This document shows, piece by piece, positions 1 to 8,888 of a DNA stretch of 64,000 nt. Location of the stretch: the NCBI RefSeq assembly GCF_030848305.1, contig NZ_CP114598.1, forward strand, positions 558,001 to 622,000, in the 5' to 3' direction. The DNA comes from Akkermansia muciniphila. Lineage in GTDB: Bacteria; Verrucomicrobiota; Verrucomicrobiia; Verrucomicrobiales; Akkermansiaceae. The first letter of the stretch is position 1, and every line of letters starts with the position of its first letter. The notes beneath the pieces are model-generated. The model ran no database searches and had not been told where the DNA came from. It saw nothing but the letters and a program-made list of their open reading frames with translations. The position numbers were made by a program, and so were the translations under genes.

Positions 1-1249
1 AGTCATGAAACTGGCCAGGGTTCAGACTGATCTGCCCCTTGGGAACGCGTGCAGGCCAGCGTACCAGCGCCGGCACGCGCATCCCTCCTTCCCAGCAATC
101 TCGCTTAATGCCGTCCATCATGCCATAACTCTTGAAAAACTGCGGATTTTGCGCTCCGTGCCAATGCCTGGTATCACTCCCGCCCTCATTGTGTGGGCCA
201 TTGTCGGACGTGAAGACGATCATCGTATTATCGTCAATCTTCAAATCTTTCAGCAGCCGTACCAAATCAGCCACGGCATCGTCCACGCGGCGGATCATGG
301 TGGAATGACGTTTGGCCACATCATTCGGGAAATGGGAATTGTCCGGATGAATATAAGTATCCTTATTCTTCTCCGCCTTGGCGTCAAAAGCCGTATTTAC
401 GGATTCCGTTCCTTCCTTCTTCACCCATTGCAGACCTCCCTTCAAACCGCCTCCGGAGGGATAGGGAGTTCCCGGAACCGTCAAACTTCCGTGGGGAGCC
501 GGAAAAGCCAGATACAGGAAAAACGGCTTGCCGGTTTTGCGGGCGGACTTGCGCTGATCCACAATCCACTGCTTGGCGCGGGCGGCAAACAAATCCGTGG
601 AATAAGCCGTCTGGGGCACCTGATCCTTGATATTCTTCCACTCGGGATTGGAAGCGTAGCCGTTGTACTCGAAAATGTCACGGGATTCGGAAGGATAGTG
701 GAAATGCCCCGCCAAATGGTCCAGGATACCGTAAAAATAATTGAATCCCCGCTGATGGGGGCCGGCGGTCATGGCCACCTGGCTCTGACCTCCGCCTCCT
801 ACACCCCATTTGCCAATGGCGGCAGTATCATACCCGGCATCACGCATCACGGTGCCAAGCGTGTGGGAATCTTCAATAGGATGATCGAAACGGTTATTTC
901 TCACCACTCGGGAATTCCCCTGATGCACCCCCAGCAGCAGGGAAGCGCGCGCCGGGGCGCAAACCGGAGCGGCGGAATAGTGGCGGCGCAGCTGAATTCC
1001 CTCCCGCGCCAAAGCGGACAGGGCCGGAGTCTTGAACTCGTTCTTTCTCTCCACCGTCCGGCCATTCAACTTCTGCTGGCTCCAGTTGGAATCCAGGTCT
1101 CCCCAGCCCATGTCGTCCACCAGAATGAAAATAACATTGGGCTTCGAAGTCTTGACAGACCGGGCAGCCGGCTTCGCAGCCTGCCCGGAAGCGCCCATGC
1201 ACGGAACCAGGGAAGTCAGAAGAACGGATAATAAAGATACCAGCTTCAT
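1..1249 (-). CDS. Secreted sulfatase, Cys-type, 3' end cut by window
   Basis: Arylsulfatase-family enzyme that would remove sulfate esters from glycans such as mucin outside the cytoplasm. The protein begins with a signal peptide of about 22 residues (MKLVSLLSVLLTSLVPCMGA), then a metal-binding segment NVIFILVDDMGWGD. The active-site motif CAPAR fits C-x-P-x-R, in which Cys is matured to formylglycine. IGKWG and FTSDNG follow in the usual order. The start is the ATG at 1249, the only one that puts the signal peptide first. About 416 codons are visible and the C-terminus lies outside the window. A long open frame on the opposite strand is a shadow of this gene. Substrate is unknown. The family call is secure. 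Confidence 0.93.
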   Translation of the reverse strand, partial: MKLVSLLSVLLTSLVPCMGASGQAAKPAARSVKTSKPNVIFILVDDMGWGDLDSNWSQQKLNGRTVERKNEFKTPALSALAREGIQLRRHYSAAPVCAPARASLLLGVHQGNSRVVRNNRFDHPIEDSHTLGTVMRDAGYDTAAIGKWGVGGGGQSQVAMTAGPHQRGFNYFYGILDHLAGHFHYPSESRDIFEYNGYASNPEWKNIKDQVPQTAYSTDLFAARAKQWIVDQRKSARKTGKPFFLYLAFPAPHGSLTVPGTPYPSGGGLKGGLQWVKKEGTESVNTAFDAKAEKNKDTYIHPDNSHFPNDVAKRHSTMIRRVDDAVADLVRLLKDLKIDDNTMIVFTSDNGPHNEGGSDTRHWHGAQNPQFFKSYGMMDGIKRDCWEGGMRVPALVRWPARVPKGQISLNPGQFHD

Positions 1250-1296
1250 GATTCAAAAGAAAATAGACTCTGAAAAAGACGTTAAAACAAGGCGTC

Positions 1297-1324
1297 ATCT
1301 TACATGAATTTTCTCATCCCTCAA
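1297..1324 (-). promoter_or_regulatory. Possible sigma70-type promoter of the sulfatase
   Basis: Read on the minus strand this is TTGAGG, 16 bases, TAAGAT, which would start transcription about 40 bases before the sulfatase ATG. Both boxes are near consensus but the match was found by eye and is not unique proof. Confidence 0.35.
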
Positions 1325-1714
1325 GAGAATTGCACGGAAAGGGCACAGAGGATTGAGCCGACAGGGCCCAGCGGAAAAAAACCATGAAAGAACCAGCCTT
1401 ACAGCCGGGAACAGCTACAATTCCGCCATACTACCAATGACCGAATTTTCCGGACGGAGCCATGAATGGAAAAAGCTCCGCCAGCATTCCCGGCTGCCGG
1501 AACCTCAGCCCTCCCGCGCCGCCCGGTTATGCCTGCCCCTGGAGAGAACGGCAGATCCTGCAAAGGAAACCCGGCAGGATAGATATTCCCCCCCTCTGCC
1601 AGGCAGAAAATACAGAAAACCGGCGGGAACAGTAATCATGAACCGGAACGCTCCCAAACATCCGCGCCAATTCCGGAAGCAATGTTGATGACCTTGCCCG
1701 GAACAGCGGAGGCG
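1325..1714. other. Intergenic stretch, no gene seen
   Basis: This lies between the divergently placed 5' side of the sulfatase and the 3' end of the helicase gene. Short open frames cross it, but none has a recognisable domain, a signal peptide or convincing composition. A weak hairpin (TCTGCC/GGCAGA) near 1600 is the only structure I noticed. Confidence 0.5.
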
Positions 1715-3520
1715 TCAGAAACGCTTCTTCCTGTCGTCCCTGCGGGAACGTTCTCCCCAGCGTTCGCCGCGGTCACTGCGGAAGCCCCCGCGGCTTCCCC
1801 TGAATCCGCTGCGGTCCCGCTCTCCACGGTAACTGCTGCGGAATCCTCCATTGCGGCGGGGCGGGCGCGGTGTGCCGGAATATTCCGGAGCGCCCTTGTC
1901 TTCACGGACATTAACTTCATAGCCGCAGACGGTAGCCGTCGCCAGAGCCTCCAGAAGCTGGGGCGCCACGGAAGCGTCCACTTCTATCAGGGAATGCTTG
2001 GGGAAAATCCGGATATCGCCCACGGCGCCCTTTTCCATTTCCACCGTATTGTAAAATAACCCGGCTATGTCCTTGGGCCGCAAGCCAATCATCCGGCCTC
2101 CATTCATAAACAGCGTAACCGTATCACCCTTATGCTGCCAGGAATCACCCTTCTGCGGGCTCTCCGCATCCTCCCCGGTTTGCGGCATACGCCGCGCCCT
2201 GCGTGCCGGCTTGTCTTCCGGAATGGGCTGCACCTCCCGGTGCGTACGTTCCCGAAGCAAATCAAACAGGGCCGCAGCCATGGCCTCCGGCGCAGCCTCC
2301 ACTTCTTTCAATTCCTCCGGCAGCACGGCATCCGGCTTGAGACGTTCCAAAATATCATCCACCAGAGATTCCGTCCGGAGCTGATCCACCTGAACGGCAG
2401 TCAACACAGGTTCCGGAGTCAACTTAACGCCGATGAAGCGCTCTATGCGGCTCATCAGGGAAAAATCACGGCGCCCCACAAAAGTGATGGCCTTCCCCTT
2501 GCGGCCGGCGCGTGCCGTGCGGCCGATGCGGTGCACGTAATCCTCCGGATCACGCGGCAATTCAAAATTCACCACGGCATCCACATCATCCACATCCAGG
2601 CCGCGGGCGGCAATATCCGTCGCCACCAGAAGACGCAGGCTCCCCCTGCGGAAGGAATCCATGACGCGTTCCCTCATCATTTGAGGCATATCCCCATGAA
2701 GGCGGTCCACCGCATAACCGCGGGCCGTCAAACCGTCCACCACGTCATCCACCACCTTTTTGGTATTGGCGAACACCAGCCCCATTTTAATCTTTCCGGT
2801 GTCGAGCAGCCGGCTGAGCACCTCAATCCGGGAGGAAAACACCACCTCGTAATAAACCTGTTCAATGGTAGGCACCGTCAGCGTGGGCCGTTCAATGGAA
2901 ATCTGGACGGGCTCTTTCATGAACCTGCTCACCAGACGGTTGATTTCCGGAGACATGGTAGCGGAGAAAAACAGGGTCTGCTTCGTTTCCGGCATGGCCT
3001 CCGCAATGCGTTCGATGTCTTCCAGAAAACCCATATCCAGCATCTCGTCCGCTTCATCCAGAATCAACATGCGGAGGCCGTCCAGCCTCAACGCCCCGGA
3101 TTCCATCAGGTCCATGACGCGTCCAGGCGTTCCCACCACAAACTGCACCCCGCGGCGCAGGGCGTCCAGTTGCGGACGGAAAGAAGCCCCCCCGTAAATG
3201 GGGACGGCGGAAACGCCGTCCATGAACAAAGCCAGCTTGTCCACCTCCCGGCAAATCTGGACGGCCAGTTCCCGAGTAGGACAAAGGGCGAGCACTTGCA
3301 CGCAGCGTTCCTCAGGCTCAATGCACTCCAGGGCCGGAATGGCAAAGGCAAGCGTCTTTCCGGAGCCCGTATGGGACAGCCCCACAATATCGGACCCTCC
3401 GATCGCGGCGGGAATCGCCTGCTCCTGAATGGAGGAAGGAGTATCGAAGCCGAGCACTTCTATAGCCTCCAGAATCTCCGGTGAAATGCCAAGCGTCGAA
3501 AAAGAAGATGTTTGAGCCAT
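1715..3520 (-). CDS. deaD: DEAD-box ATP-dependent RNA helicase (CsdA/DeaD type)
   Basis: ATP-dependent RNA unwinding protein of the CsdA/DbpA group, acting in ribosome assembly or RNA decay, often under cold stress. The 601-residue protein has a Q motif, the Walker A sequence HTGSGKT near residue 52, PTRELA, TPGRV, DEAD near 155, SAT and a C-terminal helicase domain with HRIGRTARAG. A DbpA-like RNA-binding domain follows (about 470-545), and the tail is rich in Arg, Gly and Asp with RGG-type repeats. I start at the ATG at 3520 (MAQTSSF). An in-frame GTG at 3547 would add nine residues, but the family does not need them. The upstream region shared with the divergent membrane-protein gene is about 220 bases. 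Confidence 0.93.
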   Translation of the reverse strand: MAQTSSFSTLGISPEILEAIEVLGFDTPSSIQEQAIPAAIGGSDIVGLSHTGSGKTLAFAIPALECIEPEERCVQVLALCPTRELAVQICREVDKLALFMDGVSAVPIYGGASFRPQLDALRRGVQFVVGTPGRVMDLMESGALRLDGLRMLILDEADEMLDMGFLEDIERIAEAMPETKQTLFFSATMSPEINRLVSRFMKEPVQISIERPTLTVPTIEQVYYEVVFSSRIEVLSRLLDTGKIKMGLVFANTKKVVDDVVDGLTARGYAVDRLHGDMPQMMRERVMDSFRRGSLRLLVATDIAARGLDVDDVDAVVNFELPRDPEDYVHRIGRTARAGRKGKAITFVGRRDFSLMSRIERFIGVKLTPEPVLTAVQVDQLRTESLVDDILERLKPDAVLPEELKEVEAAPEAMAAALFDLLRERTHREVQPIPEDKPARRARRMPQTGEDAESPQKGDSWQHKGDTVTLFMNGGRMIGLRPKDIAGLFYNTVEMEKGAVGDIRIFPKHSLIEVDASVAPQLLEALATATVCGYEVNVREDKGAPEYSGTPRPPRRNGGFRSSYRGERDRSGFRGSRGGFRSDRGERWGERSRRDDRKKRF

Positions 3521-3739
3521 GGGGGAAAAATGATCTGTCAGAGTCACGGGAGAAGCTGAACATTATTCCCTCCCGTGTCCAGCCAAAAGAACGGAAGATA
3601 CCGTCAGATGCCACGATTTCCGCAGAGCCGCCTGCGAATAAAAACCGGTTTCCCCCGCTTCTGGTCTTTACATTCATACACGGAGTTGCAACTTGCAGGA
3701 GCGCATTTGCGTATGATACAAATAACGGCCTTCGAATTC

Positions 3740-4516
3740 ATGGATAAAACGCCAAACAAATCACAGTCCTCCCTGCTGGGGATTTTCATCAACATCCTTC
3801 TCCCGGTGTTGATTCTGGACTATTGCAGCGCGGGCCCCGCCAATCCTCTGGAACGCCCGGAAGGAGAAAATTTCTGGCATATCGGCCCGGTATGGGCCCT
3901 CGTCATCGCCCTTTCCCTCCCTCTTGTCTATGGCATCCGTTCCCTGGTCGTCTCCAGAAAATTTGACCTGATGTCCGGCGTCGGCATGGCCGGCGTGCTG
4001 CTGACGGGCGTCATCAGCATTTTCGTCATCGGCCCGGAAGGGCGCATCCACAGCGCCACTCCCTGGCTGTTCGCCGGAAAAGAAGCTCTGATTCCCCTCA
4101 TTCTGGCGGCGGCGGTCGTCGTCTCCCGGTCTGCCGGCACGCCCCTTCTCAACATGTTTATCTACACGCCGGAATTATTCGACGTGCGCAGGATAGAACA
4201 AACGGTGGCCGCCAACGGCGAGGAACGGGCTTATCAGAAACTGCTGGCGAACTCGTCCTGGATTCTTGCGGGCACGCTGGTTGCCTCCTCCACCGGCAAT
4301 TTTTTCCTGAGCCTCTCTTTCATGTCTTCCGTCATACAACAGCCGGAAGCGGAACAGCAAGTGGCCTACAACGCCGCCATCGGCAGCATTACCTGGTGGG
4401 GCTTCCTGATCATCGGGATACCCATCCTGGCAGCCCTTGTGTTTATCATGACCCGCCTGATTAAACGGCTCGGCAGGCTGACCGGCCTCTCGCGGGACGA
4501 ACTCCTTCTCAAATAA
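3740..4516 (+). CDS. VC0807-family integral membrane protein
   Basis: Inner-membrane protein of 258 residues with about six hydrophobic segments, resembling the VC0807 / septation-protein-A-like family of unknown function. The frame is open upstream to 3575, but the N-terminal extension is not membrane-like. The ATG at 3740 (MDKTPNK) gives a short cytoplasmic lead followed at once by the first helix. It is followed after 10 bases by the esterase gene, so the two may be co-transcribed. No catalytic motif is visible. Confidence 0.75.
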   Translation: MDKTPNKSQSSLLGIFINILLPVLILDYCSAGPANPLERPEGENFWHIGPVWALVIALSLPLVYGIRSLVVSRKFDLMSGVGMAGVLLTGVISIFVIGPEGRIHSATPWLFAGKEALIPLILAAAVVVSRSAGTPLLNMFIYTPELFDVRRIEQTVAANGEERAYQKLLANSSWILAGTLVASSTGNFFLSLSFMSSVIQQPEAEQQVAYNAAIGSITWWGFLIIGIPILAALVFIMTRLIKRLGRLTGLSRDELLLK

Positions 4517-4526
4517 TCCTCAAACC

Positions 4527-6065
4527 ATGCGCCTCCATACTCCATGCATCCTGGCTGCCGCCATCGCCCTTCATGCGGCGTGGGCGGATACTCCCCGGTT
4601 CGACCGGATTTTCGGTTCCCATATGGTACTTCCCCATGGAAAAAACATTCCCGTTTCCGGTACGGCCGCCCCCAACAGGGAAATAACCGTTACTTTTGGG
4701 AACACAGCCCTGAAAACAACAACCGACTCCAAGGGGAAATGGAGCGTCACGCTGCCCCCCATGCCTCCCTGCGCCACAGGCCAGACGCTGGCGGCCGAGC
4801 AAAACGGAGACTCCGCCAAATTGGAAGATGTGCTCGTGGGGGAAGTGTGGCTGGCTTCCGGCCAATCCAACATGCTGTTCCGTCTGAACCAGACCACGAC
4901 GGCCAAAGAAGACATAGCGGCTTCCGGAGACGACCAGCTCCGCCTGCTCAACAACGTTCCGCAAGCCCATACCAACAACGCCCCCTACTCCGCGAAAGAC
5001 TTTGACGCAGTCACCACGGACAACTTCTATAAAGGTCAATGGGCCGCCAGCTCTCCCTCCACCTCAGGGCCAATGACTGCCGTGGGCTACTACTTCGGGA
5101 AAAAACTCCGTGAAGGACTGGGTATTCCGGTAGGCATCATCCACTCCTCCCTGGGAGGCTCGGAAATCGCAGCGTGGATCCCCCGGCAGGTCATTAATGC
5201 CAACAACAGCTTCCGTACCCTGCGCGGCAACCACTGGCTGGACTCCCCCCTTATCTCCGACTGGGTGAGGGGACGGGCCAGGAAAAACATCTCTCCGCGT
5301 TTGAACCAGGGCTCTCCGGACCATCCCTATAAGCCGGCGTTCCTTTACGAATCCGGCATTGCATGGACAACGTCCCTCCCCGTCACGGGCGTCATCTGGT
5401 ATCAAGGAGAATCCGATGCGGAGATCATTGACAACGCCCAAAACGGCATGCTGCTGAAAACCATGATCTCCTCCTGGAGAAAAGCTTTCCGCAACCCGGA
5501 AATGCCCTTCGTCATGATCCAGCTCCCCCGCATCAACGACCCGTCAAAAATCCGCGCCGGTTGGCCGGAATTCCGTGAAATGCAGGACGCCGTGGCCAAA
5601 ACCGTTCCGAAAGTTTACAGCGTCAACACCATTGATCTTGGTTCCACCAATTCCGACGTTCATCCTCCATTCAAGCGCCCTGTGGGGGAACGTGCAGGAA
5701 ATACTGCCCTGAACAAGGTTTACGGTAAAAAAATCCCCTGTGAAGGACCTGCCTTCAAGGCCTTCAAAACCTCCGGTTCCAGCATCCTGGTTCAACTGAA
5801 CCAAGCCGCAGGACTGACCACCACGGACGGCAAAGAACCGGCCCAGTTTGAAATTGCCGGAACGGACGGAATTTACCATCCTGCCGCGGCGGAAATCACC
5901 AACAGGAAAGGCGACACAGCCGTTATCCGCCTCTCATCCCCGGAAGTAAAATCCCCCAAACACGCCCGATATTGCTGGAACCGTTTCGTGACCCCCAACC
6001 TGGTCAACGGCAACCAGCTCCCCGCCCGTCCCTTCCGGACGGACGCACCTGTTCTGAAAAAATAA
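4527..6065 (+). CDS. Secreted sialate O-acetylesterase-like SGNH hydrolase
   Basis: Likely removes O-acetyl groups from sialic acids or related glycans, exposing them to sialidases. The 512-residue protein has a signal peptide ending near residue 20 (HAAWA), an N-terminal beta-rich domain, then GQSNM with the catalytic Ser at 114, WYQGESD (conserved SASA block) and a DxxH element in NSDVHPP. This is the usual length and order for the SASA family. The gene is followed after 21 bases by another SGNH hydrolase in the same direction, suggesting a two-esterase unit. The exact acyl group is inferred. Confidence 0.88.
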   Translation: MRLHTPCILAAAIALHAAWADTPRFDRIFGSHMVLPHGKNIPVSGTAAPNREITVTFGNTALKTTTDSKGKWSVTLPPMPPCATGQTLAAEQNGDSAKLEDVLVGEVWLASGQSNMLFRLNQTTTAKEDIAASGDDQLRLLNNVPQAHTNNAPYSAKDFDAVTTDNFYKGQWAASSPSTSGPMTAVGYYFGKKLREGLGIPVGIIHSSLGGSEIAAWIPRQVINANNSFRTLRGNHWLDSPLISDWVRGRARKNISPRLNQGSPDHPYKPAFLYESGIAWTTSLPVTGVIWYQGESDAEIIDNAQNGMLLKTMISSWRKAFRNPEMPFVMIQLPRINDPSKIRAGWPEFREMQDAVAKTVPKVYSVNTIDLGSTNSDVHPPFKRPVGERAGNTALNKVYGKKIPCEGPAFKAFKTSGSSILVQLNQAAGLTTTDGKEPAQFEIAGTDGIYHPAAAEITNRKGDTAVIRLSSPEVKSPKHARYCWNRFVTPNLVNGNQLPARPFRTDAPVLKK

Positions 6066-6086
6066 CTCATACCACACCATCACTCC

Positions 6087-7064
6087 ATGAACCTTCATCT
6101 TCTCATCGCTTCTCTGACAGCCACACTCTCACTGGGCATGGCGGCACAAGCTTCTCCCGCCAAAGTAGCCTGCGTGGGAGACAGCATCACCTTCGGCACC
6201 GGCCTTAAACCCGGAGAAGCCCGATATCCGCAAGTGCTCGCCACACTTATGGGGCCGGACTTTGACGTCAGAGGCTTCGGCAATCCCGGAAAAACGGCAG
6301 GCGACTATCCGGGCCAGGCAGGACGCTGGTACGGCAGCACCAAGGAACACAAGCAAGCCCTGGAATTCAAGGCGGATATTTATATCTGCAACCTTGGCAT
6401 CAACGACACGGGCCGCTGGTGGAACCCCGAACTGTTCTCCAAAGGCTATGACGCTTTGCTTCATGCATGGAAAAACGCCAATCCCAAAACACGGTTCTTT
6501 GCCTGGGGGCTGCTGGGCCCGGACTACCGCGGCCCGCTCAACAAGAAGGCATTTCCCGGCAACTGTTATCCGGACGTGCGTAAATATGCAGGCTCGGACA
6601 ACGGCTCATCCGCCAACCGCCCGGAAGCGGAAAAACTGATCGCCGCCGTTGCGCGCAAGTACAAAGTCAGCCTCTTTGACGCGCTGCACCCGCTCTCCGA
6701 CCATCCGGAATGGTATGTTGACGGGCTGCATCCTACGGAGCAGGGCGCACGGCGCATTGCGGAAATCACCTTTGCCAAGCTGGCAAAAAGCCTCAAGCTT
6801 AAGCAGCCCGCACCCAGGCTGGAACCGGGCACCGGCAACGTGATCATCAACAACCCCGGCAACTCCGGCATTCTTCTGGATGGATGGAAACTGACGGACG
6901 GAGCCAATACGCTCATCTTTGAAAACTCCACCGTCATTCATCCCAAGGACAGGCTTATCATCGCCATTGGCCCGGAAACTCAAAAAGACCCGACCAAGCC
7001 CCTGCAAATCAAGTCCGCCCAATCCCCCGCAGCTTTCCGCCTCATTCCTGCGAAAAAACATTAA
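6087..7064 (+). CDS. Secreted SGNH/GDSL hydrolase
   Basis: Lipase/esterase of the GDSL superfamily, 325 residues. After a signal peptide (about 1-23) comes GDSIT with the nucleophile Ser, an LGIND block (the GND oxyanion motif) and DGLHP with the catalytic Asp and His. The last 80 residues form a small extra beta-rich domain with LLDGWKLTDG, reminiscent of lamin-tail-type beta domains. It probably works with the preceding sialate O-acetylesterase-like enzyme on acylated glycans, but the substrate cannot be read from sequence. Confidence 0.85.
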   Translation: MNLHLLIASLTATLSLGMAAQASPAKVACVGDSITFGTGLKPGEARYPQVLATLMGPDFDVRGFGNPGKTAGDYPGQAGRWYGSTKEHKQALEFKADIYICNLGINDTGRWWNPELFSKGYDALLHAWKNANPKTRFFAWGLLGPDYRGPLNKKAFPGNCYPDVRKYAGSDNGSSANRPEAEKLIAAVARKYKVSLFDALHPLSDHPEWYVDGLHPTEQGARRIAEITFAKLAKSLKLKQPAPRLEPGTGNVIINNPGNSGILLDGWKLTDGANTLIFENSTVIHPKDRLIIAIGPETQKDPTKPLQIKSAQSPAAFRLIPAKKH

Positions 7065-7078
7065 AAACTTCCTGAACA

Positions 7079-7121
7079 GGCTTATGGGAACACGCGGAAC
7101 TCCTGCATGTTCCCATAAGCC
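7079..7121 (+). terminator. Strong hairpin after the esterase pair, no U-tract
   Basis: A perfect 14-bp stem (7079-7092 with 7108-7121, arm GGCTTATGGGAACA) encloses a 15-base loop just past the esterase stop codon. No T run follows on either strand, so it may be an RNA 3'-end stabiliser or a Rho-linked site rather than a classic intrinsic terminator. Confidence 0.5.
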
Positions 7122-7259
7122 CAGCGCACGCTATTCCGCCCATACACACGCGCAGCAGGCGGCATGCCTGCGTCACAGGCTGTTTCCCCCTCTACCCTAA
7201 AAACTCATTTTCATCCTGTTTTAATTGAGCATTTCTGTTTCCAAAACGGTCTACAGTGC

Positions 7260-7721
7260 ATGGAACAGAATAAAAGCAAATCATCCGCATGCCGCCTGCT
7301 TGGCCCCCTGGCCACCAACACCAGCATGGACTTCGGCGTTCTGTTGCTGCGCCTGGGCGTAGCAGTCATGATGCTTGTGCATGGCATTCCCAAACTGGGC
7401 ATGCTCATCAGCGGAAACTGGGCGGCTTTCCAGGATCCGCTGGGAATCGGCAATTTTCTGTCCCTGCTGCTGTGCGTAGGCGCGGAATTCGGATGTTCCG
7501 TCCTCCTCTTGCTGGGATTCCTCACCCGTCTGGCCTCCCTTATCCTGGTCATTAACATGTGTGTAGCGCTCTTTCTTGTCCTTGGTCTTTCCGGGTGGGG
7601 AGCGCAGGAACTCGCGGCCATCTACCTGCTGATCTATCTGACCATCTTCTATACGGGACCGGGTAAATTCTCCCTGGATGCCTGGTGGCTCCGGCGCGAC
7701 TGCAAGATAGAAGTGGAATGA
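7260..7721 (+). CDS. DoxX-family membrane protein
   Basis: Small integral membrane protein of 153 residues with four hydrophobic helices and the DoxX-type opening LLLRLGVAVMMLVHGIPKL. Members are linked to quinone or redox functions, but the biochemical role is not settled. The frame is open back to 7164, but the ATG at 7260 gives the normal short cytoplasmic N-terminus. It stands alone between the esterases and purM. Confidence 0.85.
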   Translation: MEQNKSKSSACRLLGPLATNTSMDFGVLLLRLGVAVMMLVHGIPKLGMLISGNWAAFQDPLGIGNFLSLLLCVGAEFGCSVLLLLGFLTRLASLILVINMCVALFLVLGLSGWGAQELAAIYLLIYLTIFYTGPGKFSLDAWWLRRDCKIEVE

Positions 7722-7824
7722 AAACAGCTCCTCCCGCGCGTCCTATGGCAAAAATACTTCTTTTTTCACTCGCCGCGGAAGGAGCCTTCCTCTAGGATGC
7801 TGGCACACCCAGTTCATCCGTTCA

Positions 7825-8826
7825 ATGTCCGGCAAACTAACCTACAAGCAATCGGGGGTCGATACCAAAGAAGCAGCCGCCTTTGTATCCGACATCAGCT
7901 CTCACGTTAAAAGAACGCAAAAGCAGAGATCTCTTCACCAGGCCTTTGGCCTTTTCGCCGCTGCCTATGATTTGAGCTCCTACAAGGAACCGGTCATCGT
8001 CACCGGGTGCGACGGCGTAGGCACCAAGACGGAAATTCTCTTTGAACTGGACATGGTGGAAACCGCCGGCAAAGACCTGGTGGCCATGAACGTCAACGAC
8101 ATTCTTACCACGGGCGGCGCCCCTCTTCTCTTCCTGGATTATCTGGGCATCTCCAATCTGGAACGGGAACGCTCCCGCATCACCCGCCTGGTGGCCGGCA
8201 TGTGCGACTACCTGGAATCCTGCAACTGCATCCTGGCCGGAGGAGAAACGGCGGAAATGCCCGGTGTGGTGCCGGAATCCATCGTGGAACTCTCCGGCTT
8301 CTGCATCGGCTGTTGTGAAAAAAGCAAACTGATTGATCCGAAAACCGTCCGGCCCGGAGACGTATTCATCGGCTACAAATCCGACAGCTTCCATGCCAAC
8401 GGCTGGAGCCTCATCCGCCGCATTCTGGAAGAAAATCCGGATGTAGTTGATGAAGAGGAACTCCGTTCCCTTCTCCAGCCCACCCGCTTGTACCATGACG
8501 TGGTGGCAGATATGCGCCGCTTCAACGTCACCCCGAAGGCATACGCCCATATCACGGGGGGAGGCCTCCCGGAAAACCTGGAACGCTTCCTGGGCGACTA
8601 CGGAGCAGACCTCTCCATTCCCTATTGGGACAACACCGCAGCCCAGAAAATCCTGAAGCATGTGGATCCGCAGGACCGCTTCAACACCTTTAACATGGGC
8701 ATTGGCTGGGTAGCCATTGTGAAGCCTGAAGACGCGGAAGCCGCATTGAAGGCAGGTCCGGGCGGCACGGTCATCGGCACGCTGAGAGAAGGCCGCGGCA
8801 TTCATGTCAAAGTACAGGGCGAATAA
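7825..8826 (+). CDS. purM: Phosphoribosylformylglycinamidine cyclo-ligase
   Basis: AIR synthase: closes the imidazole ring of formylglycinamidine ribonucleotide using ATP, the fifth step of purine synthesis. The 333-residue protein has the family landmarks VTGCDGVGTK, VAMNVNDI, GGETAEMPG and HITGGGLPENLER, and full family length. The start ATG is preceded by no Shine-Dalgarno sequence. purF follows 62 bases downstream in the same direction, so the two probably share a transcript. Nothing is missing. Confidence 0.96.
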   Translation: MSGKLTYKQSGVDTKEAAAFVSDISSHVKRTQKQRSLHQAFGLFAAAYDLSSYKEPVIVTGCDGVGTKTEILFELDMVETAGKDLVAMNVNDILTTGGAPLLFLDYLGISNLERERSRITRLVAGMCDYLESCNCILAGGETAEMPGVVPESIVELSGFCIGCCEKSKLIDPKTVRPGDVFIGYKSDSFHANGWSLIRRILEENPDVVDEEELRSLLQPTRLYHDVVADMRRFNVTPKAYAHITGGGLPENLERFLGDYGADLSIPYWDNTAAQKILKHVDPQDRFNTFNMGIGWVAIVKPEDAEAALKAGPGGTVIGTLREGRGIHVKVQGE

Positions 8827-8888
8827 AAACACCATCTCCTTGCAGCGGATACGCCACACTTACAGGACAATCTTTTCATCATCTTCCC

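Noticed and set aside
5-1231. 408-codon plus-strand frame opposite the first sulfatase
   Set aside because: Minus strand encodes a clear sulfatase with signal peptide and active-site motif.
1353-1688. 111-codon frame between sulfatase and helicase
   Set aside because: Arg/Pro/Ser-rich, typical of a non-coding frame in GC-rich DNA.
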